Source: Ponticoccus alexandrii (GTDB taxonomy: Bacteria; Pseudomonadota; Alphaproteobacteria; Rhodobacterales; Rhodobacteraceae). From it: a stretch of DNA of 64,000 nucleotides. Under the pieces are notes generated by a model. It searched no databases, was not told where the DNA came from, and saw only the letters and a list, made by a program, of their open reading frames with translations. The stretch's first letter is position 1; each line of letters begins with the position of its first letter. Position numbers and translations under genes: made by a program. The DNA lies in NCBI RefSeq assembly GCF_016806125.1, contig NZ_CP047166.1, forward strand, positions 2,108,001 to 2,172,000, read 5' to 3'. Below are positions 44,333 to 56,926 of the stretch, piece by piece.

Positions 44333-44785
44333 ATGTCCGGCGAGACCGATCTTATCAAGCTCTATTCCGGGCGCATCCTTGAACTGGCCGCGGATATCCC
44401 GCGCCTCGGGCGGCTGGATGCCCCCGGCGCCACCGTCAAGAAGCGCTCGCCGCTCTGCGGCTCTACCGTGACTGTCGACCTGGTGATGGAAGACGGCAGG
44501 GTCGCCGATTACGCGCAGGATGTGAAGGCCTGCGCGCTTGGGCAGGCAGCGGCCTCGGTCGTGGGCGGCGCAATCGTCGGCTGCACCCCGGACCAGATCG
44601 CCCGGGCCCGCGACATGCTGCGCGCCATGCTGAAAGAGGACGGGCCGACGCCCGAGGCCCCCTTCGACGGGCTGGAGGTGCTGCGCCCGGCACAGGCCTA
44701 CAAGAACCGCCACGCCTCCATCCTGCTGGCGCTCGACGCCGCCACCGAGGCGGCAGAGATCGCGCGCGTGAACCGGACCGCCTGA
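44333..44785 (+). CDS. IscU/NifU-like protein lacking the third scaffold cysteine
   Basis: A 150-residue protein of the NifU_N/IscU fold. The first two cluster cysteines are recognisable (SPLCGSTVTVDL and VKACALGQAAAS), but the third, normally in HCSxLA, is replaced by Ala in KNRHASILLALDAA. It probably cannot assemble a cluster in the standard way and may be a regulator or carrier. No isc or suf gene is near. ATG at 44333. Confidence 0.85.
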   Translation: MSGETDLIKLYSGRILELAADIPRLGRLDAPGATVKKRSPLCGSTVTVDLVMEDGRVADYAQDVKACALGQAAASVVGGAIVGCTPDQIARARDMLRAMLKEDGPTPEAPFDGLEVLRPAQAYKNRHASILLALDAATEAAEIARVNRTA

Positions 44786-44876
44786 CGGGCCCGCCGCTTT
44801 CCCCGCAGCGATGTGCCGGGCCGAACCGGTATTTCCGCCCCGGACCGGGGCGGACTGCGCACACCTTCCACCAAAC

Positions 44877-44912
44877 AAAAAAAACCGCCGCGCTCCGGGG
44901 ATGGAGGCGGCG
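44877..44912 (-). terminator. Terminator for the SOS-box small gene
   Basis: On the minus strand CCGCCGCCTCC-ATCCCC-GGAGCGCGGCGG (seven plus four pairs, one bulge) followed by TTTTTTTT. It is about 130 bases after the stop at 45043; the bases between hold nothing that I recognise. Confidence 0.8.
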
Positions 44913-45042
44913 GAAAGGCGCGCGTTGTGGGCGCCGGATCGGATCGGTCACAGGTAGTGGAACCGAGGTTGGGGACAGGCCGGCACGGTGTCGGGACAGA
45001 CAGGTGCCGGGATCCGGGACAGGAACACGCAGGCAGAAAAGG

Positions 45043-45165
45043 TTACAGAAGCACCGGCAGGTGCAGGGCGCAGACGAGGATGACAATCAGCGACAGTCCG
45101 CCAAGGGCATCCTGCCACAACCCGTCGTGGTCACGGATCAGGGCGGTTTTGACGATCTCGAACAT
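45043..45165 (-). CDS. Forty-residue membrane protein behind a LexA box
   Basis: ATG at 45165, with GGAGAGAC nine bases upstream, ending in TAA at 45043-45045. The product has a polar N-terminus (MFEIVKTALIRDHDGLWQDA) and a single membrane helix (LGGLSLIVILVCALHLPVLL). A perfect alphaproteobacterial LexA site (45229-45243) lies 64 bases upstream, and a strong terminator ends the transcript. It is located just after recG. Small SOS-induced membrane proteins such as SidA (Caulobacter, division inhibitor) and TisB (E. coli, membrane toxin) have this build. Function here is inference; the gene itself is well supported. Confidence 0.75.
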   Translation of the reverse strand: MFEIVKTALIRDHDGLWQDALGGLSLIVILVCALHLPVLL

Positions 45166-45213
45166 GGGCTGTCTCTCCATCGGCTGCTTTGTTACCTATT
45201 TGTTCTCATTTTC

Positions 45214-45228
45214 TTAACCATGTGTAAA
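45214..45228. promoter_or_regulatory. CtrA-like near-match beside the LexA box
   Basis: TTAA-CCATGTG-TAAA, one base off the TTAA-N7-TTAA consensus and directly abutting the LexA box. Weak on its own. Confidence 0.35.
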
Positions 45229-45243
45229 GAACTTTTTGAGAAC
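45229..45243 (-). promoter_or_regulatory. LexA (SOS) box of the 40-residue membrane protein gene
   Basis: GAACTTTTTGAGAAC on the plus strand, i.e. GTTC-N7-GTTC on the transcribed strand, an exact match to the alphaproteobacterial SOS box. A third GTTC occurs ten bases further upstream on the minus strand. Confidence 0.8.
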
Positions 45244-45271
45244 ATACGCGAACAAAGTGTAAATGGCCCGG

Positions 45272-50390
<5,119 letters not shown>

Positions 50391-50441
50391 GGGCCGTCTC
50401 CGGGTGATGTCTGTGCCTGCGGAAAACCTGAGCCAAAAAGG

Positions 50442-50456
50442 TTAACGCCCTGTTAC
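50442..50456. promoter_or_regulatory. CtrA-like site upstream of ctrA
   Basis: TTAA-CGCCCTG-TTAC, one base off the full consensus, about 52 bases upstream of the ctrA ATG. Suggests autoregulation. Confidence 0.55.
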
Positions 50457-50483
50457 CATACCCTGACCAGCCTGGATTTCCAC

Positions 50484-50762
50484 TCAAGGTTGCCGATATT
50501 TCTGGACCCGCGTAACCTTGAGCGCATCTTCGCCGTGCTCTGTGGCGGCGCGCACCCATTCCAGCAGCTCCTCTTCCGACAGGCTGTAGCGATCCCGCGC
50601 CTGGTCCGGCGACAGCAGCCCGTTCTGGACCGCCTTCACCACCGCCGCCTTGCGCGAGGCCACCCAGCGCCGCGTTTCCGACGGCGGCAGATCGGCCCGG
50701 GTCATGACCGTGCCATCCGGCAGCTTGACGGCCCGCGGACCGTCCACTTTCTTGAGGTACAT
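50484..50762 (-). CDS. sciP: SciP-like CtrA inhibitor (DUF1153)
   Basis: A 92-residue helix-turn-helix protein matching DUF1153, the family of Caulobacter SciP, which blocks CtrA-driven transcription. MYLKKVDGPRAVKLPDGTVM, then TRADLPPSETRRWVASRKAAVV and RYSLSEEELLEWV are the family blocks. It lies directly upstream of ctrA on the same strand, with 93 bases between, so regulator and antagonist are neighbours. A CtrA-like half-site pair lies about 50 bases before the start. Confidence 0.92.
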   Translation of the reverse strand: MYLKKVDGPRAVKLPDGTVMTRADLPPSETRRWVASRKAAVVKAVQNGLLSPDQARDRYSLSEEELLEWVRAATEHGEDALKVTRVQKYRQP

Positions 50763-50809
50763 GGGCAGCTCTCCGAACCGTGAACCCGGCCCATAAAGCC
50801 CGGCGGGAT

Positions 50810-50824
50810 TTAACGACGGCTAAA
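50810..50824. promoter_or_regulatory. CtrA-like site between sciP and mnmA
   Basis: TTAA-CGACGGC-TAAA, one base off consensus, 48 bases upstream of the sciP start and just before the mnmA promoter. Confidence 0.5.
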
Positions 50825-50832
50825 ACCGCCCC

Positions 50833-50860
50833 TTGAGAGTGTGTCGGATTTTCCTATATT
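50833..50860 (+). promoter_or_regulatory. Promoter of mnmA
   Basis: TTGAGA (50833-50838), 16-base spacer, TATATT (50855-50860), 26 bases before the mnmA ATG. Confidence 0.68.
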
Positions 50861-50886
50861 CCCGCGGAACCTTCAGGATATGTCCC

Positions 50887-52029
50887 ATGCCCCTTGATAC
50901 GCGCCCGCTGAACTCGCTGGGCCTGCCGAAACCGCCATCCGAAACCCGCGTCGTCGTCGCCATGTCCGGCGGCGTCGACAGTTCGGTCGTGGCCGCGATG
51001 CTGAAAGAGGAAGGCTACGACGTCATTGGCGTGACGCTTCAGCTCTACGACCACGGCGCGGCGCTGGCCAAGAAGGGCGCCTGCTGTGCGGGCATCGACA
51101 TCCACGACGCGCGCCGCGTGGCCGAGGAAATGGGCTTTCCGCATTACGTGCTGGACTACGAAAACATCTTCCGCGACGCGGTGATCGAGGAATTCGCCGA
51201 AAGCTACCTTGGCGGCGCCACCCCGGTCCCCTGCATCCGCTGCAACGAGCGCGTGAAATTCAAGGACCTGCTTGAAACCGCGAAGGACCTGGAGGCCGAC
51301 TGCATGGCCACGGGCCACTACATCCAGCGCCTGAGCGGGACAAACGGCCCGGAACTGCATTCCGCCGCCGATGCCAACCGCGACCAGAGCTACTTCCTGT
51401 TCTCGACCACGCCCGAGCAGTTGTCCTTCCTGCGCTTCCCGCTGGGCCACCTGCCCTCGAAGGACGCAACGCGCGAACTGGCGGCGAAATACGGCCTCGC
51501 CGTGGCCGACAAGCCGGATTCGCAGGACATCTGCTTCGTGCCCGACGGCAATTATGCCAGCGTGATCGAGAAACTGCGCCCCGGAGCCGCCGAACCGGGC
51601 GAGATCGTCCACGCAGACGGTCGCGTTCTGGGCAAGCACGGGGGTGTCATCCACTATACCATCGGTCAGCGCCGCGGGCTGGGCATCGGCGGGCTTTCGG
51701 AACCGCTCTACGTGGTCCGCCTCGACGTCGACAGCAAGCGCGTGGTCGTAGGTCCCAAGGAGATGCTCGCCACCCGCACCGTCCCGGTGCGCGAGATCAA
51801 CTGGCTGGGCGACGCGCCCTTCACCAGCCGCGCGGAATGGCATCTGTCGGTCAAGGTCCGCTCGACCCGCCCCCCGCGCGAGGCGGTGATCCGCCCGCTG
51901 TCGGAGACCACGGCAGAAGTCGAGCTTCTGACGCCCGAGGAAGGCGTCAGCCCCGGGCAGGCCTGCGTCTTCTACGACCCCGAGGGCACGCGCATCTTCG
52001 GCGGCGGCTGGATCTGGCGCGGGCAGTAG
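50887..52029 (+). CDS. mnmA: tRNA-specific 2-thiouridylase MnmA
   Basis: Introduces the 2-thio group at wobble U34 of tRNA Glu, Gln and Lys. The 380-residue protein has the PP-loop [17 protein letters not shown], the first catalytic Cys in [14 protein letters not shown], the second in [12 protein letters not shown], and the GHYIQR region for tRNA. ATG at 50887 with an AGGA-type site upstream. Divergent from sciP. Confidence 0.96.
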   Translation: MPLDTRPLNSLGLPKPPSETRVVVAMSGGVDSSVVAAMLKEEGYDVIGVTLQLYDHGAALAKKGACCAGIDIHDARRVAEEMGFPHYVLDYENIFRDAVIEEFAESYLGGATPVPCIRCNERVKFKDLLETAKDLEADCMATGHYIQRLSGTNGPELHSAADANRDQSYFLFSTTPEQLSFLRFPLGHLPSKDATRELAAKYGLAVADKPDSQDICFVPDGNYASVIEKLRPGAAEPGEIVHADGRVLGKHGGVIHYTIGQRRGLGIGGLSEPLYVVRLDVDSKRVVVGPKEMLATRTVPVREINWLGDAPFTSRAEWHLSVKVRSTRPPREAVIRPLSETTAEVELLTPEEGVSPGQACVFYDPEGTRIFGGGWIWRGQ

Positions 52030-52119
52030 GCGCGCCCCGCGCCCGAAACGCCTGACATAAGCCCAAGACCGGGCAGCCCCGCGACAGGCTTGCATCACGC
52101 CCCCCTCTCGGCCACAATC

Positions 52120-52133
52120 TGAACAAGCGTTCA
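52120..52133. promoter_or_regulatory. Inverted repeat upstream of the valine-catabolism operon
   Basis: TGAAC-AAGC-GTTCA, perfect five-base arms, 25 bases before the acyl-CoA dehydrogenase ATG. It resembles TetR-family operators of acyl-CoA-degradation genes. Confidence 0.5.
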
Positions 52134-52157
52134 TTTCACACCGGGAGGGAGGCCGCG

Positions 52158-53297
52158 ATGGACTTTGCGCTGAGCGAGGAGCAGACGGCGATCTTCGACA
52201 TGGCGCATGGCTTCGGACAAGAGGCCATCGCCCCCAACGCCCGCCAGTGGGAAGCCGAGGGCACGATCCCCAAGGACCTCTGGCCGCAGCTCGGCGCGCT
52301 TGGCTTCGGCGGGCTCTACGTCAGCGAAGAGGCGGGCGGCGCCGGGTTGACGCGCCTCGACGCGACGCTGGTCTTCGAGGCGCTCTCCATGGCCTGCCCC
52401 TCTGTCGCGGCCTTCCTGTCGATCCACAATATGTGCGCGCGCATGATCGACGCCTATGGCAGCGAAGAATTGAAAACCCGCGTCCTGCCCGGCGCCGTGG
52501 CCATGACCACCGTGCTCAGCTACTGCCTGACCGAACCCGGCTCTGGCTCGGACGCCGCCGCGCTGAAAACCCGCGCCGAGAAAACCAACGAGGGCTACCG
52601 CCTGACCGGCACCAAGGCCTTCATCTCGGGCGGCGGCTATTCCGACGGCTACGTGACCATGGTGCGCACCGGCGCGGAGGGTCCGAAGGGAATCTCGACG
52701 GTCTATGTCGAGGCGGACAGCGACGGCCTGTCCTTCGGCGGGCTCGAGGACAAGATGGGCTGGAAATCCCAGCCCACCCGTCAGGTGCAGTTCGACGCCT
52801 GCCCGGTGCCGCACGGCAACCTCGTCGGCACCGAGGGCGATGGCTTCAAATATGCCATGGCCGGGCTGGACGGGGGCCGCCTGAACATCGCCGCCTGCTC
52901 GCTGGGCGCCGCGCAACAAGCCCTGACTCAGACCCTGCAATACATGGGCGAACGGCAGGCCTTCGGCCAGAGCATCGACCGCTTCCAAGCGCTGCAATTC
53001 CGAATCGCGGACATGGAGACAGACCTTCAGGCCGCCCGCATCTTCCTGCGGCAGGCCGCCTGGAAGCTCGACACCGGGGCGCCGGACGCCACAGCCTTCT
53101 GCGCCATGGCCAAGAAACTGGTGACCGAAACCGGCTCGCGCGTGGCGGACATGTGCCTGCAACTGCACGGCGGCTACGGCTACCTTGCCGACTACGGCGT
53201 GGAAAAGACAGTCCGCGACCTGCGCGTGCACCAGATCCTCGAAGGCACCAACGAGATCATGCGCCTGATCGTGGCACGCCATCTCCTCTCGCGCTGA
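52158..53297 (+). CDS. Acyl-CoA dehydrogenase, probably isobutyryl-CoA dehydrogenase
   Basis: A 379-residue flavoprotein. YCLTEPGSGSDAAALKT is the FAD and substrate loop, and the end has the catalytic Glu in ILEGTNEIMRLIVARHLL. Followed by a 3-hydroxyisobutyryl-CoA hydrolase and mmsB in the same direction, so it should oxidise isobutyryl-CoA (valine pathway) or a close branched acyl-CoA. GGGAGGGAGG upstream of the ATG. Confidence 0.9.
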   Translation: MDFALSEEQTAIFDMAHGFGQEAIAPNARQWEAEGTIPKDLWPQLGALGFGGLYVSEEAGGAGLTRLDATLVFEALSMACPSVAAFLSIHNMCARMIDAYGSEELKTRVLPGAVAMTTVLSYCLTEPGSGSDAAALKTRAEKTNEGYRLTGTKAFISGGGYSDGYVTMVRTGAEGPKGISTVYVEADSDGLSFGGLEDKMGWKSQPTRQVQFDACPVPHGNLVGTEGDGFKYAMAGLDGGRLNIAACSLGAAQQALTQTLQYMGERQAFGQSIDRFQALQFRIADMETDLQAARIFLRQAAWKLDTGAPDATAFCAMAKKLVTETGSRVADMCLQLHGGYGYLADYGVEKTVRDLRVHQILEGTNEIMRLIVARHLLSR

Positions 53298-53341
53298 CGC
53301 AAATTCCTTCGTAGGAATTTGCAAAAGTTTCCGAAAACTTT
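53298..53341. repeat. Two tandem perfect palindromes between the operon genes
   Basis: First hairpin GCAAATTCCT-TCGT-AGGAATTTGC (53298-53321), second AAAAGTTT-CCGA-AAACTTTT (53322-53341). They fill the gap between the dehydrogenase stop and the hydrolase start; AT-rich compared with the flanks. Confidence 0.7.
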
Positions 53342-53361
53342 TGCCCCCGAAAGACGCACCC

Positions 53362-54399
53362 TTGTCCGATTTCCAGATCCGCACCGAAGGCCGCACCGGC
53401 CGCATCACGCTGACCCGCCCGAAGGCGCTCAACGCCCTGACCTACGCCATGTGTACCGCCATCGAAGAGGCGCTGGACCGCTGGCGCAACGATGACAGCG
53501 TCACCCTGGTCCTGCTCGACGCCGAGGGCGACAAGGCCTTCTGTGCGGGCGGCGATATTGCCGAGATGTACCGCACCGGTACGGCGGGCGACTACGGCTA
53601 CGCGCGCCGCTTCTGGCGGGACGAGTATCGCCTGAACGCCAAGCTGGCAGCTTATCCCAAGCCGATCGTGGCTTTCCTGCAGGGCTTCACCATGGGCGGC
53701 GGCGTGGGCCTCGGCGGGCATGTCTCGCACCGGATCACCGGCGAAAGCAGCCAGGTCTCCATGCCGGAATGTAGCATCGGTTTCGTTCCGGACGTGGGCG
53801 GCACCTATCGCCTCGCCCGGGCACCGGGCCGCCTTGGGGCCTATCTTGGCCTGACCGCCGCCCGCATGGGGCCCGGCGACGCGATCCATGCGGGGTTTGC
53901 CGACAGCTTCGTCCCCGAGGCGCGCTGGCCCGACCTGAAGGCCACGCTGATCCGCTCGGGCGATCCCGACGCCATCGCCGCCCAGAGCGATACACCGCCC
54001 GACAGCCCCCTTGCTGCGGCGCAGCCCGAGATCGACGCGGCCTTCGCTGGCACCGACCTGCCCGCCATCCTCGACCGGCTGAAAGCCTCCGGCACGCCCC
54101 TCGCGCAGCAGGCGCTGAAGGCCATGGGGCGCAACGCGCCCCTGTCCCTGGCGACGACCCTGCAGATGCTGGATCGCCTTGGCACCGATGCCACAATTCG
54201 TGACGCGCTGGAGCTGGAGTACCGCGTCAGTCACCGCATCATGGAACAGGGGGACTTCCTGGAAGGCATCCGCGCGGCCATCATCGACAAGGACCGCAAC
54301 CCGCGCTGGCGTCACGGTGCCGATTCCGTTCCGCCCGGGGCCGTCGAAGCGCTGCTGGCGCCGCTCGGCCCCGACACGCTGACCCTTGAGGAGGACTAA
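53362..54399 (+). CDS. 3-hydroxyisobutyryl-CoA hydrolase
   Basis: A 345-residue crotonase-fold thioesterase of valine degradation. CAGGDIAEMYRTG forms one oxyanion hole, and MPECSIGFVPDVGGTY contains the Glu and Asp of the HIBYL-CoA hydrolase active site. I chose TTG at 53362 (MSDFQIRTEGRTGRITL) since it gives the normal N-terminus; TTG at 53341 in the same frame lies in a hairpin. No strong ribosome binding site in either case. Confidence 0.88.
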   Translation: MSDFQIRTEGRTGRITLTRPKALNALTYAMCTAIEEALDRWRNDDSVTLVLLDAEGDKAFCAGGDIAEMYRTGTAGDYGYARRFWRDEYRLNAKLAAYPKPIVAFLQGFTMGGGVGLGGHVSHRITGESSQVSMPECSIGFVPDVGGTYRLARAPGRLGAYLGLTAARMGPGDAIHAGFADSFVPEARWPDLKATLIRSGDPDAIAAQSDTPPDSPLAAAQPEIDAAFAGTDLPAILDRLKASGTPLAQQALKAMGRNAPLSLATTLQMLDRLGTDATIRDALELEYRVSHRIMEQGDFLEGIRAAIIDKDRNPRWRHGADSVPPGAVEALLAPLGPDTLTLEED

Positions 54400-54402
54400 A
54401 CC

Positions 54403-55275
54403 ATGCAGATCGCCTTTATCGGACTGGGCAACATGGGCGCGCCCATGGCCACCAACCTCGCCAAGGCGGGTCACGCGGTCACCGGCTTCGACGTCGCGGG
54501 AACCACGGCGGAGGGTGTCGCCAAGGCCCGGACCGCCGAGGACGCCGTGGCGGGCGCCGAGGTGGTCATCACGATGCTTCCCAACGGCGAGATCCTGCGC
54601 GACGTCGTCGCCGGGATCGTGCCGCATATGACCAAGGGTGCGGTGCTGCTCGACTGTTCCACCGTCGACGTGGCCTCGGCCCGGGCGGTGGCGGAACTGG
54701 CGGGCGCCGCAGGGCTCGGAACCCTCGACGCGCCGGTGTCTGGCGGGACCGTCGGCGCGACCAACGGGACGCTTACCTTCATGGTGGGCGGCGACGAAAC
54801 GGCCTTCGCGACCGCCCGACCGCTGTTCGAGATCATGGGCCAGAAGGCCGTTCACTGCGGCGCCTCGGGCAACGGTCAGGCTGCCAAGATCTGCAACAAC
54901 ATGATCCTCGGGGTCACCATGATCGCCACCTGCGAGGCTTTCGCGCTGGCCGACAAGCTGGGCCTCAGCCGTGAGGCCATGTTCGATGTGGTATCCACCT
55001 CGTCGGGCTATTCGTGGTCGATGAATGCCTATTGCCCGGCGCCGGGGGTCGGCCCGCAAAGCCCCGCCGACAACGGCTACAAACCCGGTTTCGCCGCCGA
55101 CCTTATGCTGAAGGACCTGAGGCTGTCCCAGCAGGCGGCAGAGGCTGCTCATGCGCAGACCCCGATGGGCCGCGCCGCAACGGATCTCTACCGCAGCTTC
55201 GTCGAAGACGAGGACGGCGCGGGTCGCGATTTCTCGGCCATGCTGCCGCGATTCGAGAAACTCAACCGGGGCTGA
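54403..55275 (+). CDS. mmsB: 3-hydroxyisobutyrate dehydrogenase
   Basis: Oxidises 3-hydroxyisobutyrate to methylmalonate semialdehyde with NAD. The 290-residue protein has the Rossmann GLGNMGAPMATNLAKAGH, the substrate-binding LDAPVSGGTVGATNGTLTFMVGG and the catalytic Lys in GNGQAAKICNNMILG. GAGGAGG precedes the ATG, four bases after the hydrolase stop; same operon. Confidence 0.95.
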   Translation: MQIAFIGLGNMGAPMATNLAKAGHAVTGFDVAGTTAEGVAKARTAEDAVAGAEVVITMLPNGEILRDVVAGIVPHMTKGAVLLDCSTVDVASARAVAELAGAAGLGTLDAPVSGGTVGATNGTLTFMVGGDETAFATARPLFEIMGQKAVHCGASGNGQAAKICNNMILGVTMIATCEAFALADKLGLSREAMFDVVSTSSGYSWSMNAYCPAPGVGPQSPADNGYKPGFAADLMLKDLRLSQQAAEAAHAQTPMGRAATDLYRSFVEDEDGAGRDFSAMLPRFEKLNRG

Positions 55276-55332
55276 CCAGAGCCGGGAACCCCCGGACGCT
55301 TGGCGCGTTTGCCGGGAAGTTCGGGGGAGCTG

Positions 55333-56511
55333 ATGTCAGCCACACACACGCCAAAGACCATCGCCATCCCGCTTGTCGGGATCTTTCTCATCCTTTTTGT
55401 TCAGGGTCTGTCCAGCGGCGCCAGCTTCCTGATCCCGGTGACCTCGGCGATCCTGGCCTATTTCGTGCTCAGCCGCCCGCGCCGCTGGCTGTCCAAGCAC
55501 GGGGTGCCGAACGGGCTGGTCGCTCTCGGCTTCACGCTGATGATCCTCATTCTGGTTGTCGGCGCGCTTATCTACTTTGCCGAGCCGGTCAGCGACCTTC
55601 TGCGCCGCCTGCCGTGGTTGGTGCGCGACGTCCAGCGCGAGATCGGCAGCCTGTCCGACAGCCCGATCCGCGCCGTGGCCGAGGCCGCCGATGCCATGAA
55701 CGCGATGATCGATACCGATCAGGACGGCGATGGCAAGATGAAGGTGGAGGTGGTCGAGGACGGCTCTGCCTCCAAGCAGATTCTCTTTCTTGCCCCGATG
55801 GTGCTCAGCCAGGTGCTGTTCGCGGTCATCTTCCTGTATTTCCTGCTCGCCTCCGGCGACTTCTTCCTGCGCCGCATGATCGAATCGCTCGACCGGGTCG
55901 AGGACAAGTCCCGCGCGCTGGAGGTTGTGGAAACCATCGAACTGCGGCTTGGTCAGTATCTGGGCGCCATCACGGTGATCAACGCGGGGCTGGGCCTGAC
56001 TGTCGGCACGCTGATGTACCTCTGGGGGATCGAACAATACATGGTCATCGGTGTCATGGCCTTCGCCCTGAACTTCGTGCCCTATGTCGGCGGCCTTGTC
56101 GGCACCTGCATCGCCGTCCTCTTGGCCTTCTCGCAGGGCGAGCCCTTCTGGATTCTCGTCGGCGCGGGGGCCTCCTATGCCGCGGCCACCGGTCTCGAAG
56201 GTCAGCTGGTCACACCCTCGCTGGTGTCGCGCCAGATGCAGCTGAACGCGCCGATCCTTTTCCTTGTGGTGGCCTTCTTTGCCTATATCTGGTCGATCAT
56301 CGGCATGATCGTCGCAGTGCCGATCCTGATCGTCATCAAGATCTTCTGCGACGAGATCGCGCCCCTGCGCAATGTCGGCCATTTCCTCGGCGGGGCCGAT
56401 GCCGAAGAGAATTTCGACGTCGACGATACAACAGTGATACCGCAACCCGATCCCGTCGAGGGTCTGGCGTCCTCCCATATCGAGGCGACACCAGAGGCGC
56501 ATCGCGGCTGA
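55333..56511 (+). CDS. AI-2E/PerM-family membrane protein with an EF-hand-like loop
   Basis: A 392-residue protein with the seven- to eight-segment layout of the AI-2 exporter family (about 10-95 and 150-350). The soluble insert between the first and second halves carries DTDQDGDGKMKVEV (127-140), which has Asp at loop positions 1, 3 and 5, Gly at 6 and Met at 8 of an EF-hand, but Val rather than Glu at 12. The transported compound is unknown; not all family members carry AI-2. GGGGGAG upstream of the ATG at 55333. Confidence 0.85.
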   Translation: MSATHTPKTIAIPLVGIFLILFVQGLSSGASFLIPVTSAILAYFVLSRPRRWLSKHGVPNGLVALGFTLMILILVVGALIYFAEPVSDLLRRLPWLVRDVQREIGSLSDSPIRAVAEAADAMNAMIDTDQDGDGKMKVEVVEDGSASKQILFLAPMVLSQVLFAVIFLYFLLASGDFFLRRMIESLDRVEDKSRALEVVETIELRLGQYLGAITVINAGLGLTVGTLMYLWGIEQYMVIGVMAFALNFVPYVGGLVGTCIAVLLAFSQGEPFWILVGAGASYAAATGLEGQLVTPSLVSRQMQLNAPILFLVVAFFAYIWSIIGMIVAVPILIVIKIFCDEIAPLRNVGHFLGGADAEENFDVDDTTVIPQPDPVEGLASSHIEATPEAHRG

Positions 56512-56544
56512 CCACAGGGCTCCGCCTGCCCCGACTCTGCGGAT

Positions 56545-56558
56545 TTGATTCACATCAT
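56545..56558 (+). promoter_or_regulatory. FNR-type site upstream of the DUF2892 gene
   Basis: TTGAT-TCAC-ATCAT, nine of ten bases of the TTGAT-N4-ATCAA consensus. A -10-like TATGCT at 56580-56585 places the site near -41, the class II activator position. Confidence 0.6.
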
Positions 56559-56614
56559 ATTCAGATTATAAAATCCGTCTATGCTGCGTGGAGTAACGCA
56601 ACCCAGGAGATATT

Positions 56615-56818
56615 ATGATGCTTGCAAAGAACATGGGCCAGACAGACCGCATCATTCGCGCCGTCGTCGGTATCGTGGCAATGATCCTCTTCTTCACGCT
56701 GGCGGGCTGGCTGAAATGGCTGGCCCTGATCGTGGGCGTGCTGATGTTGGCCACCGCAGCCATGGGCTCTTGTCCGCCATACCGGCTGCTGGGGATCAAT
56801 ACCTGCAAAAGCCGATAG
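56615..56818 (+). CDS. DUF2892 two-helix membrane protein
   Basis: A 67-residue protein of the YgaP-like DUF2892 family (inner-membrane dimer): MGQTDRIIRAVVGIVAMILFF, LKWLALIVGVLMLATAAMG and the conserved end SCPPYRLLGINTCKS. Role in sulfur transfer or redox is proposed for the family but not known. An FNR-like box upstream suggests induction at low oxygen. CAGGAGATATT precedes the ATG. Confidence 0.88.
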   Translation: MMLAKNMGQTDRIIRAVVGIVAMILFFTLAGWLKWLALIVGVLMLATAAMGSCPPYRLLGINTCKSR

Positions 56819-56926
56819 CCCACCCACCGGACCGCCCCCTGCCGGGCAGTTTTTTCTCTTGCCGGCGCCCTTTTGGGGAACGCGATCTTTACGACCTGCG
56901 TTGCCCCCGAAAGGAAGGCAAAACCC

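Noticed and set aside
45244-45258. Second SOS box from GTTC-N6-GTTC
   Set aside because: Spacing is six, not seven; I count only the exact N7 box.
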